A DNA stretch of 64,000 nt from an uncultured Lachnospiraceae bacterium (GCA_944381635.1 CALWLY010000006.1:1-64000); one strand, 5' to 3'; counted from the stretch's first letter, positions 29,708 through 39,243 are shown. Numbers and translations: made by a program. Notes: generated by a model from the sequence alone, not told the origin.

Positions 29708-29796
29708 TCCCATCCTCCTGTTTTTCTATCTTTTTATCTTTCAAAAACTACAAGTTCTTTTTCATTTTCCGTTATTTCCCACGGTGTGCAGGGTTC

Positions 29797-29826
29797 AGTA
29801 TATCATGAGAGAACAAATTCCCGCAA
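29797..29826 (-). promoter_or_regulatory. sigma-A promoter of tgt
   Basis: Minus strand TTGCGG (29821-29826), 18 bases, TATACT (29797-29802). It is back to back with the aroC promoter, nine bases between the two -35 boxes. Confidence 0.65.
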
Positions 29827-29834
29827 TATATTTC

Positions 29835-29863
29835 TTGCGCCTGTTTTCAAATTGTCCTATAAT
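29835..29863 (+). promoter_or_regulatory. sigma-A promoter of aroC
   Basis: TTGCGC (29835-29840), 17 bases, TATAAT (29858-29863). The predicted transcript starts near 29870 and has a leader of about 140 bases. Confidence 0.7.
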
Positions 29864-29885
29864 GCAACTAATAGATTTTACAAAC

Positions 29886-29948
29886 TGACGCGTCAGTGTG
29901 ATTTATCACTGTGCCGCCAAAATGAATAGGCTGCAAGGCGGCGCGTCA
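29886..29948 (+). other. Structured element in the aroC leader
   Basis: Closing stem TGACGCG (29886-29892) / CGCGTCA (29942-29948). Inside are CAGTG..AT/ATCACTG (29894-29911) and GCCGCC/GGCGGC (29913-29918 with 29937-29942). This three-way-junction-like fold lies wholly in the predicted leader RNA. I cannot match it to a known riboswitch class. Confidence 0.5.
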
Positions 29949-30011
29949 CAGACTGTGAGTCTCGTTGTGCGGGATTCCTATGGAAAGATTTTATGACAGG
30001 AGATGAATTTT

Positions 30012-31115
30012 ATGGCTGGTTCTAGTTTTGGAACGCATTTTCGTATTACAACCTGGGGAGAATCTCACGGCAAAGCACTCGGAGTGGTAGTGGACGGCTG
30101 TCCTGCCGGTCTTCCGCTCTGCGAAGCCGATATCCAGGAATATTTAGATCGCAGGAAACCCGGGAAAAACCGTTTTTCCACTCCCCGCAAGGAGGGAGAC
30201 GAAGTGACGATTCTTTCCGGCGTTTTTGAGGGAAAAACAACCGGAACTCCCATTTCCCTGCTGGTCCCCAACACTTCCCAGAAATCCCATGACTACAGCG
30301 AAATTGCCTCCTATTACCGCCCGGGACATGCGGATTATACTTTTGATGAAAAATACGGTTTCCGGGATTACCGGGGCGGCGGACGCTCTTCCGGCCGGGA
30401 GACCATAGGCCGAGTTGCCGCAGGCGCTATCGCAGCAAAAATTTTAAAAGAGCTTGGCATCACTTTGTGTGCCTACACCAAATCAATCGGACCTATCACC
30501 ATAGACGAATCCCGGTTTGACCCGAAAGCAATCCTTGAAACACCTACCTGCATGCCGGATTATATTGCCAACGAAGCCGCCGAACGCTATCTGGATGATT
30601 GTATGCAAAATCTGGATTCTGCCGGAGGAGTCATAGAGTGCCGGATTGACGGCGTTCCGGCCGGCATCGGCGAGCCTGTGTTTGACAAGCTGGACGCCTG
30701 CCTTGCCAAAGCTCTCATGTCCATCGGCGCCGTAAAAGCAGTGGAAATCGGCGACGGCATCCGCGTTTCTTCCTCAAAGGGGTCCCAGAACAACGATCCT
30801 TTTACCGTAAAAGACGGTGCCATCTGCAAAAAGACAAACCATGCAGGCGGAATTCTGGGCGGTATCAGTGACGGATCCGAAATTGTTTTCCGCGTTCATG
30901 TAAAACCTACCCCTTCTATTTTTTCTCAGCAGGAGACCGTAAGCAAAACCGGAGAACCTATACAGGTACAAATCAAAGGACGGCACGATCCCGTAATCGT
31001 TCCGCGGGCTGTTGTAGTGGCTGAGTCTATGGCTGCCCTGACTTTGACAGATCTCCTTTTTGAATCCATGAGCTCCCGCATGGATAACATCCGAAAATTT
31101 TTTGACAGAAAATAA
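30012..31115 (+). CDS. aroC: Chorismate synthase
   Basis: 367-residue FMN-dependent enzyme that makes chorismate from EPSP, the last common step to aromatic amino acids. Signature segments: GESHGKALGVVVDGCPAG near the N-terminus, the central FRDYRGGGRSSGRETIGRVA, and RHDPVIVPRAVVVAESMAA at the C-terminus. The ATG at 30012 is preferred: AGGAG ends nine bases before it, whereas the ATG at 30003 abuts the Shine-Dalgarno sequence. Monocistronic, with its own promoter, a structured leader and a strong terminator. No other shikimate gene is in the window. Confidence 0.96.
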   Translation: MAGSSFGTHFRITTWGESHGKALGVVVDGCPAGLPLCEADIQEYLDRRKPGKNRFSTPRKEGDEVTILSGVFEGKTTGTPISLLVPNTSQKSHDYSEIASYYRPGHADYTFDEKYGFRDYRGGGRSSGRETIGRVAAGAIAAKILKELGITLCAYTKSIGPITIDESRFDPKAILETPTCMPDYIANEAAERYLDDCMQNLDSAGGVIECRIDGVPAGIGEPVFDKLDACLAKALMSIGAVKAVEIGDGIRVSSSKGSQNNDPFTVKDGAICKKTNHAGGILGGISDGSEIVFRVHVKPTPSIFSQQETVSKTGEPIQVQIKGRHDPVIVPRAVVVAESMAALTLTDLLFESMSSRMDNIRKFFDRK

Positions 31116-31170
31116 CATCGGTACGAAGAAAGCAAACAGATTTCTGTACACCGATGGGAATCCCCAAAAC

Positions 31171-31230
31171 AAAAAAGTGCTGTACATCCGGAAAATATTT
31201 TCTTTTGCCGGATGTTACAGCACCTTTTTG
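31171..31230. terminator. Intrinsic terminator of aroC (bidirectional)
   Basis: GTGCTGTACATCCGG pairs with CCGGATGTTACAGCAC (31177-31191 with 31208-31223), flanked by A and T runs. It also lies downstream of minE on the other strand. Confidence 0.85.
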
Positions 31231-31286
31231 TTCGACAGGAAGTTTCCTTTCCTGTCGTACAAAAAACGCTCCGCTGTGGATGCGCA
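31225..31286 (+). repeat. Dispersed hairpin repeat, copy A (short form)
   Basis: A hairpin CGACAGGAA/TTTCCTGTCG flanked by T5/A5 runs (31225-31266), followed by the 20-base core CGCTCCGCTGTGGATGCGCA (31267-31286), which recurs exactly at 33334-33353 and, inverted, at 56468-56487. Confidence 0.7.
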
Positions 31287-31292
31287 GTTTTT

Positions 31293-31589
31293 TTATTTAT
31301 TTTCTTCTTTCTTTTTTGCAGGAGTATGTCTCATATCCTTGATCGGGATATTTGCAAACAGTGCAGGCACCACTCCATTGTTGGAATCAGATTCTGTCTC
31401 TGTGATCTGAATATCCAGCCCCTGGGAATCAATATCCATATATTTGGAAATTACTTCGATAATATCATTTTTTATCATTTCCATCATCTCAGGGGAGCAA
31501 TTTGCACGGTCGGACACCAGCAGCAGCTTCAGGCGGTCTTTCGCAACCTCACCCGAGCTTTTTTTTCGAAAAAAATCCATGAAACCCAT
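31293..31589 (-). CDS. minE: Cell division topological factor MinE
   Basis: 98 residues. MinE drives MinD off the membrane so that division is allowed only at mid-cell. The N-terminal MGFMDFFRKKSSGEVAKDRL is the membrane-targeting helix, followed by the anti-MinCD segment (RLKLLLVSDRANCSPEMME) and the dimerisation domain with a short charged tail. It is 12 bases after minD; GGGGGAAATTAAA precedes the ATG. Last gene of minC-minD-minE. MinE rather than DivIVA-only topology points to an oscillating Min system, as in many Clostridia. Confidence 0.95.
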   Translation of the reverse strand: MGFMDFFRKKSSGEVAKDRLKLLLVSDRANCSPEMMEMIKNDIIEVISKYMDIDSQGLDIQITETESDSNNGVVPALFANIPIKDMRHTPAKKKEENK

Positions 31590-31601
31590 TTTAATTTCCC
31601 C

Positions 31602-32393
31602 CTAGTTTTTCTTAAACAATCCCTTTAATACTCCTAACATTCCTTTTTTAACGTCTAAATCCATAAAAGGAATGTCTTCTCCTTCCAGACGTTTGCAGAT
31701 ATTCTGATAAGCATGTCCTGCCAGGCTGTTGGTTCCCACCAGCGGCTCACCCTGGTTGGTAGATACCACTACCTGCTCATCATCCGGAATCACTCCTAAA
31801 AGATGAATGGATAAAATATCACATACGTCATTTACTGTAAGCATATCCCCGCGTTTTACCATATCCATGCGAATACGGTTGATGATCAGATCGATCTGTT
31901 TCATTTCATTTGCTTCCAGGAGACCTACGATTCTGTCTGCATCGCGAATCGCGGAAACTTCCGGTGTTGTGACAACCAGCGCTCTGTCAGCTCCTGCAAT
32001 GGCATTTTTGAATCCCTGTTCAATTCCCGCCGGGCAGTCCAGAATAATATAATCAAAATCTGCTTTCAGCTCTTCAATCAGTTCTTTCATCTGTTCCGGA
32101 GTTACTGCATCCTTATCTCTTGTCTGTGCAGAGGGAAGCAGACATAATTCCGGATATTTTTTATGTTTGATCAGAGCCTGTTTCAGACGGCATTTTCCCT
32201 CTACCACATCAACCAGGTTGTATACAATACGATTTTCCAACCCAAGCACCACATCCAGATTTCTCAGTCCAATATCGGTATCGATCATAACTACCTTTTT
32301 GTTCAGCATAGCGAGGCCTGCTCCCACGTTTGCCGTGGTTGTTGTCTTTCCTACCCCGCCCTTTCCAGATGTGACTACGATTACTTCACTCAT
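31602..32393 (-). CDS. minD: Septum site-determining ATPase MinD
   Basis: 263-residue deviant-Walker ATPase that binds the membrane with ATP and recruits MinC. Deviant Walker A TSGKGGVGKTTTTANVG at the N-terminus, switch I/II region DTDIGLRNLD and DCPAGIEQGF, and a C-terminal amphipathic membrane helix (GMLGVLKGLFKKN). Normal length. It is 38 bases downstream of minC in the minCDE operon. Confidence 0.97.
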   Translation of the reverse strand: MSEVIVVTSGKGGVGKTTTTANVGAGLAMLNKKVVMIDTDIGLRNLDVVLGLENRIVYNLVDVVEGKCRLKQALIKHKKYPELCLLPSAQTRDKDAVTPEQMKELIEELKADFDYIILDCPAGIEQGFKNAIAGADRALVVTTPEVSAIRDADRIVGLLEANEMKQIDLIINRIRMDMVKRGDMLTVNDVCDILSIHLLGVIPDDEQVVVSTNQGEPLVGTNSLAGHAYQNICKRLEGEDIPFMDLDVKKGMLGVLKGLFKKN

Positions 32394-32431
32394 TTATTTT
32401 TCTCCTCCTTGGTATCTTTATTTCAATCCTG

Positions 32432-33151
32432 TCATCTGTCCAGGCATCCTTTTGTCATCGGTTCGATGCAGATATTGCCCTCACGTATTACTGCCACCTG
32501 AGGTGTATAGCTGGATGCTGTGTTCTTTTCTTTTTTTAACAGCCGCCGTCCGCGCTTCTCGCGATCAGGACTTTTGGCAATGTATTCTCCGATCTGAAGC
32601 TGAAGCGGCCTCATATCAAGAGAAAAGATGAAGCAGCTGCTGTCTCCTGCCGCTCCTGCAAAAGCGTTTCCTCTCAGAGAACCAAGTACCACGATATTCC
32701 CCTGAGAAATAATCTTGGCTCCGGGATTTACGTCTCCGATCAAAGTAATGCTGGACGGACTTTCCAGCACCTGTCCGGACCGAAGATTTCCGGTATAAAA
32801 ATCAGCCGGTCCTCCCATACTTTCCAGAACAGCCAGATTCTCCTGCAGCACATAATCCCGTACGGCCTCCGCCTGCAGTCTCATCCGCTCCTCCATATCG
32901 CTGTCTTTGTCCATAATACATACGATCTGTATGGAAGAATTTTCTGTGATAACGTCCATGATTTTCTTTTCTTCTTCCACGGACAATTCTTTTCCTTCAA
33001 AGGAAATTGCCATGCTGGCATTTTTAAAAAAACTTTCCCGTTGTCTGAACTCTTCACCGATTATTTTAAGCAGTTCCGGAAACGGAGTCTCATTATCCAA
33101 AATCAGACGCAGTCCCGAACGGTTGCTTTTTATCACTACTTCGTTACTCAT
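32432..33151 (-). CDS. minC: Septum inhibitor MinC
   Basis: 239 residues. The N-terminal FtsZ-inhibiting domain (about 1-105) is joined to the C-terminal beta-helix domain with the conserved LRSGQVLESPSSITLIGDVN and GGNIVVLGSLRGNAFAGA-like repeat (QGNIVVLGSLRGNAFAGAAG). The start follows AGGAGGAT and removes 25 upstream codons that carry no ribosome binding site. First gene of minCDE. The 365-base gap upstream holds the repeat copy B and the lactonase terminator; I did not find a clear minC promoter. Confidence 0.93.
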   Translation of the reverse strand: MSNEVVIKSNRSGLRLILDNETPFPELLKIIGEEFRQRESFFKNASMAISFEGKELSVEEEKKIMDVITENSSIQIVCIMDKDSDMEERMRLQAEAVRDYVLQENLAVLESMGGPADFYTGNLRSGQVLESPSSITLIGDVNPGAKIISQGNIVVLGSLRGNAFAGAAGDSSCFIFSLDMRPLQLQIGEYIAKSPDREKRGRRLLKKEKNTASSYTPQVAVIREGNICIEPMTKGCLDR

Positions 33152-33290
33152 ATCCTCCTCCGTTTTTATTCGGCAGTCTTTTTCCAAAACGTCCCCCGCT
33201 TTACAAAATCCTCTGTTTGCATTCAAATTCTGCCATTATCACTTTACAGCTACTGCAATTATACCTTTTCCAGCCAAATATGCAAAGCTT

Positions 33291-33428
33291 TTTTTATACA
33301 ATAGGAAACTTCGTTTTCTATTGTATAAAAAAACGCTCCGCTGTGGATGCGCACTCGCGCGAAAGGTATCTATTGCCTGGCGGCATCGCGCTCGGCGCGA
33401 GTGTGTGCCAGGGCACACACTTTTTTAT
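33291..33428 (+). repeat. Dispersed hairpin repeat, copy B (long form)
   Basis: Hairpin ATACAATAGGAAAC/GTTTTCTATTGTAT (33297-33326) with T/A flanks, then the exact core CGCTCCGCTGTGGATGCGCA (33334-33353), then a GC-rich tail containing GCGCG motifs and the hairpin GTGTGTGCC/GGCACACAC, ending in TTTTTT. The tail aligns with the inverted copy at 56398-56487. Confidence 0.7.
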
Positions 33429-33445
33429 GGTAAAACAAAATGTAC

Positions 33446-33491
33446 AAAAAAAGAATACTCCAAAAACTGTCCCGGAGCTTTTGGAATATTC
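33446..33491 (-). terminator. Intrinsic terminator of the lactonase gene
   Basis: GAATACTCCAAAA (33453-33465) pairs with TTTTGGAATATTC (33479-33491) with one mismatch; on the minus strand it is followed by a T7 run. Confidence 0.85.
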
Positions 33492-33516
33492 CCTTTTCTT
33501 TCCAAATTAAAGCCGC

Positions 33517-34581
33517 TTAATTTTTCTCATCGCCCAGCTTGTGGAAGATGACGCAGTTTGGCTGGTCTACATGGATAGCCGGTCCGTTCATAACAAGAAG
33601 CCCTTTAACCAGATCTACCGTAAAGAAGGTCAAAGTGTTGGATTCATGGTTCAAAGATACCAGATGACGGTTGTCCGGGAAAAGTGCAGCATCTTTCGGA
33701 TATTCTCCGCTGACAGGCAGACATAATACCTTGCTTAACAGGCCAGTCTCCTGATCGATCTTGTATAAAATAACGCTGTTATCTCCGGCATTGGAGCTGC
33801 ACAGATACTGGAAATCTTCGGACAGATTCAGTGCGCTGGCTGCAGAGCCTCCGGCATGATAGTTGTTTAAGGTAGGCACCGTCTGAATTTTTTCAAAAAA
33901 CGGATTTTCGTTTTCCACGCGGTACGTATAAACATCAATAATATTTTTCAATTCATGCACAATGTAGAGGAACTTTCCGTCTCTGCTGAATTTCAAATGT
34001 CTCGGCGCGCTTTCCACTTCGCTTCGAATAACATCCACCATCTTCAGTTTGCCGGTATTGTGATCGAGTCTGTACACATTGGTATGGTCAAGTCCCAGAT
34101 CCGCAGCACACAGAAAACGGTTGTCCCTTGTCATTTTAACACAGCTTACGTGAGGACGGAAATTGCGTTCCGCAATACTTCCAAGCCCACGGTGGAAAAT
34201 CTCATCGGTGATCTCTCCTACTTTTCCGCTGTCTTCCAGGCGGAGTACCGTAATCTTTCCGTCATGCCATCCCGCTACAAACAAAAATTTATCTTCATAA
34301 TCTGTAGACAGATAGCATCCTCTCATTCCGTTGATGGAGGTAATGCCAATATTTTCCAGTGTTCCGTCTTCCTGTATTTTATAAGCCTCCACACCGAAGT
34401 CTGTAATGGAATACAGAAACTTACGATTGTGAGAAATTGTAATATAGGAAGAATTGGTAATCTCCACTCTGTCCTTTTGTGTGAACCGCCCTTTTTCCAT
34501 GTCTACATCATAGATAGTAATTCCATGATGATCTCCCATTGTATAGGTAGAAACATACGCAACATATTTTTGTTTTCCCAT
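33517..34581 (-). CDS. Lactonase-family beta-propeller protein (YbhE/Pgl type)
   Basis: 354 residues, whole-length seven-bladed propeller like 6-phosphogluconolactonase of the YbhE type. Repeating strands such as DNRFLCAADLGLDHTNVYRL, DGKFLYIVHELKNIIDVY and DFQYLCSSNAGDNSVILYKI are typical; the conserved HPHS-like histidine region appears as RNFRPHVSCVKMTRDN. No signal peptide. The role in the pentose-phosphate pathway is possible but no zwf or gnd is nearby, so only the family is claimed. Monocistronic with a clear terminator. Confidence 0.82.
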   Translation of the reverse strand: MGKQKYVAYVSTYTMGDHHGITIYDVDMEKGRFTQKDRVEITNSSYITISHNRKFLYSITDFGVEAYKIQEDGTLENIGITSINGMRGCYLSTDYEDKFLFVAGWHDGKITVLRLEDSGKVGEITDEIFHRGLGSIAERNFRPHVSCVKMTRDNRFLCAADLGLDHTNVYRLDHNTGKLKMVDVIRSEVESAPRHLKFSRDGKFLYIVHELKNIIDVYTYRVENENPFFEKIQTVPTLNNYHAGGSAASALNLSEDFQYLCSSNAGDNSVILYKIDQETGLLSKVLCLPVSGEYPKDAALFPDNRHLVSLNHESNTLTFFTVDLVKGLLVMNGPAIHVDQPNCVIFHKLGDEKN

Positions 34582-34696
34582 TGCAGAAGCCTCCGTTTGT
34601 TTAGTCTCTTTTCATCTTATCATAGCTGCCGCATTTTGTTAATCTTTTTTTAGGTTTTTCCTCTGTCGAAATTTTAGAAAATATGTAACTTTCGCA

Positions 34697-34724
34697 TTGA
34701 CTTTTGCCATAAAAGACGTATAAT
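34697..34724 (+). promoter_or_regulatory. sigma-A promoter of the regulator-potABCD operon
   Basis: TTGACT (34697-34702), 16 bases, TATAAT (34719-34724). The leader to the regulator ATG is about 130 bases. Confidence 0.8.
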
Positions 34725-34863
34725 GAAATTCGTTGTTTTTGTTTAGCAATTGTAAACTTTAAGTTTATTTTTACTTTGCCCGCAGATTTGACCGATTTTT
34801 GGAAATGGTGCACAGCCTTAATACCTGCTGCGCCCAATGCGGAAACTACAGCGGAGGAACAGC

Positions 34864-35403
34864 ATGCAGATAGGAAATAAAATCAAGGAATTACGGGTTC
34901 AGAAAGGATTGACACAGTCAGAACTTGCAGACAGATGCGAGCTTTCCAAGGGATTTATCTCCCAGCTTGAGCGAGACCTGACTTCCCCTTCCATCGCTAC
35001 CCTGATGGATATCCTCCAGGTTCTTGGCAGTGATCTGAAAGATTTCTTCAACGAAGAACCTGAGGAACAGATTGTTTTTCATGACTCGGACTATTTCGAA
35101 AAAACAGACGAAGCTTACCGCAACAAAACGGAATGGATTATTCCCAACGCTCAGAAAAATATTATGGAACCGATCCGGCTCACTCTGGAACCCGGCGGCT
35201 CCACCTACCCGGACAATCCCCATGACGGGGAAGAATTCGGTTATGTTTTAAGCGGAAGTATCACCATACATCTTGGAAAGAAAAGGCATCGGGCCAAAAA
35301 AGGGGATTCCTTTTATTTTACCCCCAATACCACCCATTATATTACAGCCAGCGAAAAGACCGGAGCTGTGATCCTCTGGGTGAGCAGCCCTCCAAGCTTT
35401 TAA
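34864..35403 (+). CDS. XRE-family regulator with cupin domain (polyamine operon)
   Basis: 179 residues. Helix-turn-helix of the Cro/XRE type (IKELRVQKGLTQSELADRCE, then SKGFISQLERD, about 1-60) joined to a cupin barrel (about 105-175: GEEFGYVLSGSITIHLGKK, DSFYFTPNTTHYITASE). The cupin probably senses a small ligand, most likely a polyamine because the gene stands 47 bases before potABCD, an arrangement common in Firmicutes. Start at the ATG behind GGAGG; nine codons upstream lack a ribosome binding site. Likely autoregulatory repressor of the operon, by inference. Confidence 0.9.
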   Translation: MQIGNKIKELRVQKGLTQSELADRCELSKGFISQLERDLTSPSIATLMDILQVLGSDLKDFFNEEPEEQIVFHDSDYFEKTDEAYRNKTEWIIPNAQKNIMEPIRLTLEPGGSTYPDNPHDGEEFGYVLSGSITIHLGKKRHRAKKGDSFYFTPNTTHYITASEKTGAVILWVSSPPSF

Positions 35404-35450
35404 GCAATAACATTTTGTAAGCCGCCTGATACGGCAGAATGAGAGGAATT

Positions 35451-36524
35451 ATGAGTACAAAATTGATTGATTTACAGCATATTACCAAATCCTATGACAG
35501 CAACGTCATTCTTGACGATATGAATTTATATATCCGGGAAAATGAATTTCTGACTCTTCTTGGCCCCAGCGGGTGCGGAAAAACTACAACGCTGCGTATT
35601 ATCGGCGGTTTTGAAAAACCGGATTCCGGCGTTGTGCTTTTTGACGGGAAGGACATCACCAATCTTCCTCCCAACAAGCGTCAGCTGAATACGGTTTTCC
35701 AGAAATATGCTCTTTTTACTCATATGACCATTGCGGAAAACATCGCTTTTGGCCTGAAAATCAAAGGAAAATCCAAATCCTACATCCAGGACAAAATAAA
35801 ATACGCCTTAAAGCTTGTAAACCTGGACGGTTTTGAAAACCGTATGCCAGATTCCTTAAGCGGCGGTCAGCAACAGCGTATCGCTATCGCCAGAGCAATC
35901 GTAAACGAACCTAAGGTTCTTCTTCTGGATGAGCCTCTGGGCGCTCTGGATTTAAAGCTTCGTCAGGATATGCAGTACGAACTGATCCGCCTGAAAAACG
36001 AACTGGGCATCACCTTCATCTATGTCACTCATGACCAGGAGGAAGCCCTCACGATGTCAGACACAATCGTAGTCATGAACCAGGGTTATATCCAGCAGAT
36101 CGGAACTCCGGAAAAAATCTATAACGAACCGGAAAATGCCTTTGTTGCCGATTTTATCGGTGACAGCAACATCATTGACGGCATTATGGTTCAGGATGAG
36201 CTGGTAGAAATTCTGGGAGCCAAATTCGCCTGCGTGGACAAGGGATTTGGCAGCAACAAACCTGTGGATGTGGTAATCCGTCCGGAGGATGTGGATCTTG
36301 TAAAACCGGAGGAAGGAACGATTCAGGGTGTTGTCACTCATATCATTTTCAAAGGAGTCCACTACGAAATGGAAGTATCCGCCAACGGTTACGACTGGCT
36401 TGTTCAGTCCACAGATATGTTCCCTGTAGGAACAAAGGTGGGCATCAAAATTGACCCGTTTGATATTCAGATCATGAACAAACCGGAATCGGAAGATGAG
36501 GAGGCTATTGCGATCGATGCGTAA
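35451..36524 (+). CDS. potA: Spermidine/putrescine ABC transporter, ATP-binding protein
   Basis: 357 residues. Walker [19 protein letters not shown], signature [15 protein letters not shown], Walker [13 protein letters not shown] and switch His in [12 protein letters not shown]. The C-terminal 110 residues form a TOBE domain ([19 protein letters not shown]), as in MalK/PotA. It powers import through PotB and PotC. Start at the ATG behind GAGAGGAATT. The stop overlaps potB by eight bases. Part of a five-gene operon with the regulator upstream. Confidence 0.96.
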   Translation: MSTKLIDLQHITKSYDSNVILDDMNLYIRENEFLTLLGPSGCGKTTTLRIIGGFEKPDSGVVLFDGKDITNLPPNKRQLNTVFQKYALFTHMTIAENIAFGLKIKGKSKSYIQDKIKYALKLVNLDGFENRMPDSLSGGQQQRIAIARAIVNEPKVLLLDEPLGALDLKLRQDMQYELIRLKNELGITFIYVTHDQEEALTMSDTIVVMNQGYIQQIGTPEKIYNEPENAFVADFIGDSNIIDGIMVQDELVEILGAKFACVDKGFGSNKPVDVVIRPEDVDLVKPEEGTIQGVVTHIIFKGVHYEMEVSANGYDWLVQSTDMFPVGTKVGIKIDPFDIQIMNKPESEDEEAIAIDA

Positions 36525-37329
36525 AAAATTGCTTGCCGCACCCTATACCGTCTGGTCTGTTGCCTTTATTCTGATACCTCTTGCCATGGTATTTTATTAT
36601 GGGCTGACCGACGAAACCGGTGCTTTTACTCTTGAAAATATCGCAGCCATAGCGACTGCCGAACATTCCAAAGCCCTGTGGCTTTCCCTGCTGCTGTCTT
36701 TAATCAGCACCATAATCTGCTTTTTCCTGGCCTATCCTCTGGCCATGATCTTATGCAGGATGCAGGTAAACCAACACAAATTCATTGTTTTTATTTTTAT
36801 CCTTCCCATGTGGATGAACTTTCTTCTGCGTACCCTGGCATGGCAGACTCTTCTGGAAAAAAGCGGCGTCATCAACAATATTCTGTCCTTTTTCCATCTG
36901 CCGACGCAGAACCTGATCAATACACCGGGGGCTATCGTTCTGGGTATGGTATACAATTTCCTGCCCTTTATGATCCTTCCCATTTATAATTCGCTGACCA
37001 AGATCGATCCAAATGTAATAAACGCCGCCCACGACCTGGGAGCCAACAATTTTCAGACTCTTTTGAAAATTATTTTTCCTTTAAGTCTTCCGGGCGTTGT
37101 CAGCGGCATTACCATGGTTTTTGTGCCTTCTCTGACAACCTTTGCCATCAGCACTATGCTGGGAGGAAGCAAAATCCTGCTCATCGGCAATGTCATTGAA
37201 CAGGAATTCACCCAGGCCAGCAACTGGCATCTGGGAAGCGGTCTGTCCATCGTACTTATGATTTTCATCATCCTGAATATGGTGCTCAACACTGCTTTTG
37301 ACAAAGAAGGGGAGGGAAATGTCATATGA
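36517..37329 (+). CDS. potB: Spermidine/putrescine ABC transporter permease PotB
   Basis: 270 residues with six predicted transmembrane helices and the permease EAA-like loop ([20 protein letters not shown]) that contacts PotA. The start at 36517 gives [20 protein letters not shown], the usual PotB N-terminus; GAGGAGG lies 12 bases before it. A possible upstream ATG at 36496 is within potA. It overlaps potA by eight bases and potC by four (ATGA), so translation is coupled. Confidence 0.94.
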   Translation: MRKKLLAAPYTVWSVAFILIPLAMVFYYGLTDETGAFTLENIAAIATAEHSKALWLSLLLSLISTIICFFLAYPLAMILCRMQVNQHKFIVFIFILPMWMNFLLRTLAWQTLLEKSGVINNILSFFHLPTQNLINTPGAIVLGMVYNFLPFMILPIYNSLTKIDPNVINAAHDLGANNFQTLLKIIFPLSLPGVVSGITMVFVPSLTTFAISTMLGGSKILLIGNVIEQEFTQASNWHLGSGLSIVLMIFIILNMVLNTAFDKEGEGNVI

Positions 37330-38099
37330 TAAAGACAACTGCACAAAAAATATACGTTGCCCTCATATTTATCTTTCTGTATGCCCCGATTGCAACGCTT
37401 ATGGTTCTTTCCTTCAATGCAAGCAGAACACGTTCTAAATGGGGCGGCTTTACTCTGAAGTGGTATGCGGAGCTTTTTGAAAATGAAGCCATCATGGAGG
37501 CCTTGTACAACACGTTGCTTATTGCCCTGCTCTCCGCCATTTTTGCTACTTTGATCGGAACGATCGCCTGTATTTCCATCCATCGGATGCGGCGAAGAAC
37601 ACGGGCAATTATGATTGGTATTACCAACATTCCCATGCTGAATGCAGAAATTGTGACCGGTATCTCCCTGATGCTGCTCTTTCTGACGCTGGGCGTCAAA
37701 TTTGGGATTTTGACGATTCTTTTGTCCCATATTACTTTCAGCATCCCTTATGTTATTTTAAGCGTCATGCCCCGCATGAAGCAGTTAAACCCCAGTGTTT
37801 ATGAAGCTGCTCAGGATTTGGGCGCTTCTCCTGCACGCGCCTTCTTCAAGGTGGTGCTTCCGGAACTTATGCCGGGTATCTCTTCCGGTTTCCTGATGGC
37901 ATTTACCATGTCCCTGGATGATTTCATCATCACCCACTTTACCAAAGGCCCGGGCGTGGATACCTTATCCACCAAAATTTATACCGAGGTAAAAAAAGGA
38001 ATCAAACCGGAAATGTATGCACTTTCCACAATTATATTTGTCACTGTGCTGATTCTTCTGATTTTGATCAACCGGCCTCAGAAGAAAAAACAGGCTTAA
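37326..38099 (+). CDS. potC: Spermidine/putrescine ABC transporter permease PotC
   Basis: 257 residues, six transmembrane helices, EAA loop EAAQDLGASPARAFFKVVLP and the substrate-path segment SLDDFIITHFTKGPGVDTLS typical of PotC. It forms the pore with PotB. ATG overlaps the potB stop by four bases; GGAGGG lies before it. Confidence 0.95.
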   Translation: MIKTTAQKIYVALIFIFLYAPIATLMVLSFNASRTRSKWGGFTLKWYAELFENEAIMEALYNTLLIALLSAIFATLIGTIACISIHRMRRRTRAIMIGITNIPMLNAEIVTGISLMLLFLTLGVKFGILTILLSHITFSIPYVILSVMPRMKQLNPSVYEAAQDLGASPARAFFKVVLPELMPGISSGFLMAFTMSLDDFIITHFTKGPGVDTLSTKIYTEVKKGIKPEMYALSTIIFVTVLILLILINRPQKKKQA

Positions 38100-38137
38100 T
38101 TATTTTTGCCGCACCAGCGGCTGAATGGAGGAAATTT

Positions 38138-39199
38138 ATGAGAAAGTTATTTGCCGTACCCTTAGCCCTTTTGGGCGCTGTCACTCTTACCGCCTGCGCA
38201 GGCGCAGATTCTTCCGGTGAAAACGGAGAAGTCTACGTATATAACTGGGGCGAGTACATCGATCCGGAAACCATTGATATGTTTGAGGAAGAAACCGGAA
38301 TCAAGGTCATCTATGACGAGTTTGAAACAAACGAGATCATGTACCCGAAGGTGGAAGCCGGCGCATCCAAATATGATGTTATCTGCCCTTCCGATTACAT
38401 GATCCAGAAAATGATTGAAAACGATCTTCTTGCAGAAATCAACTTCGACAATATTCCAAACGCAAAAAAATATATCGGCGAACAGTATTGGGAACAGTCT
38501 CAGGGATTTGACCCGGAAAATAAATACTCTGTTCCGTATTGCTGGGGAACCGTTGGCATTCTTTACAACAAGACTATGGTAGACGAACCGGTAGACAGCT
38601 GGTCTATCCTCTGGGACGATAAATACAAAGACAGTATCCTGATGCAGGATTCCGTACGCGACGCCTTCATGGTAGCTTTAAAATTAAACGGCGATTCCAT
38701 GAACACTCTGGATACCGCTGAACTGGAAGCTGCCAGAGACCTTCTGATCGAGCAAAAACCCCTGGTACAGGCCTATGTTATCGACCAGGTCCGCGACAAA
38801 ATGATCGGCGGTGAAGCCGCTCTCGGCGTAATCTATTCCGGCGAAGCTATTTTCACCCAGCGCGAAAATCCCGATCTGGAATATGTTGTTCCCAAGGAAG
38901 GAACCAACGTATGGATCGATTCCTGGGTTATTCCGAAAAATGCGCCCAACATGTCCAATGCAGAGAAATTCATTGACTTTATGTGCCGTCCCGAAATCGC
39001 TGTGATCAACTTTGAGTACATCACCTACTCTACCCCCAACGAAGGGGCACGGGAACTGATCGAGGATGAGGATATCAAAAACTCTGAAATCGCATTCCCT
39101 GATTTATCCAAATACAGCAATCTGGAAACCTACTCTTACCTTGGCGAAGAAGGCGACCAGCTTTTAAACGAATACTGGAAAGAAGTAAAATCCAACTAA
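38138..39199 (+). CDS. potD: Spermidine/putrescine-binding lipoprotein PotD
   Basis: 353 residues. Lipoprotein signal ending LTACAG (lipid-bearing Cys about 20), then an extracellular solute-binding protein of the PotD/PotF type: EVYVYNWGEYIDPETIDMFE at the N-terminus, VPYCWGTVGILYNKTMV, and the polyamine pocket region IYSGEAIFTQRENPDLEYVV. It captures polyamine and delivers it to PotBC. 38 bases after potC, GGAGG before the ATG, followed by a strong terminator that ends the operon. Confidence 0.96.
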   Translation: MRKLFAVPLALLGAVTLTACAGADSSGENGEVYVYNWGEYIDPETIDMFEEETGIKVIYDEFETNEIMYPKVEAGASKYDVICPSDYMIQKMIENDLLAEINFDNIPNAKKYIGEQYWEQSQGFDPENKYSVPYCWGTVGILYNKTMVDEPVDSWSILWDDKYKDSILMQDSVRDAFMVALKLNGDSMNTLDTAELEAARDLLIEQKPLVQAYVIDQVRDKMIGGEAALGVIYSGEAIFTQRENPDLEYVVPKEGTNVWIDSWVIPKNAPNMSNAEKFIDFMCRPEIAVINFEYITYSTPNEGARELIEDEDIKNSEIAFPDLSKYSNLETYSYLGEEGDQLLNEYWKEVKSN

Positions 39200-39204
39200 T
39201 TACA

Positions 39205-39243
39205 GAAAGAGGATGGCTGTTATCTGCCATCCTCTTTCCTTTA
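39205..39243 (+). terminator. Intrinsic terminator of the pot operon
   Basis: AAAGAGGATGGC (39206-39217) pairs with GCCATCCTCTTT (39226-39237), followed by a T-rich stretch, six bases after the potD stop. Confidence 0.88.
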
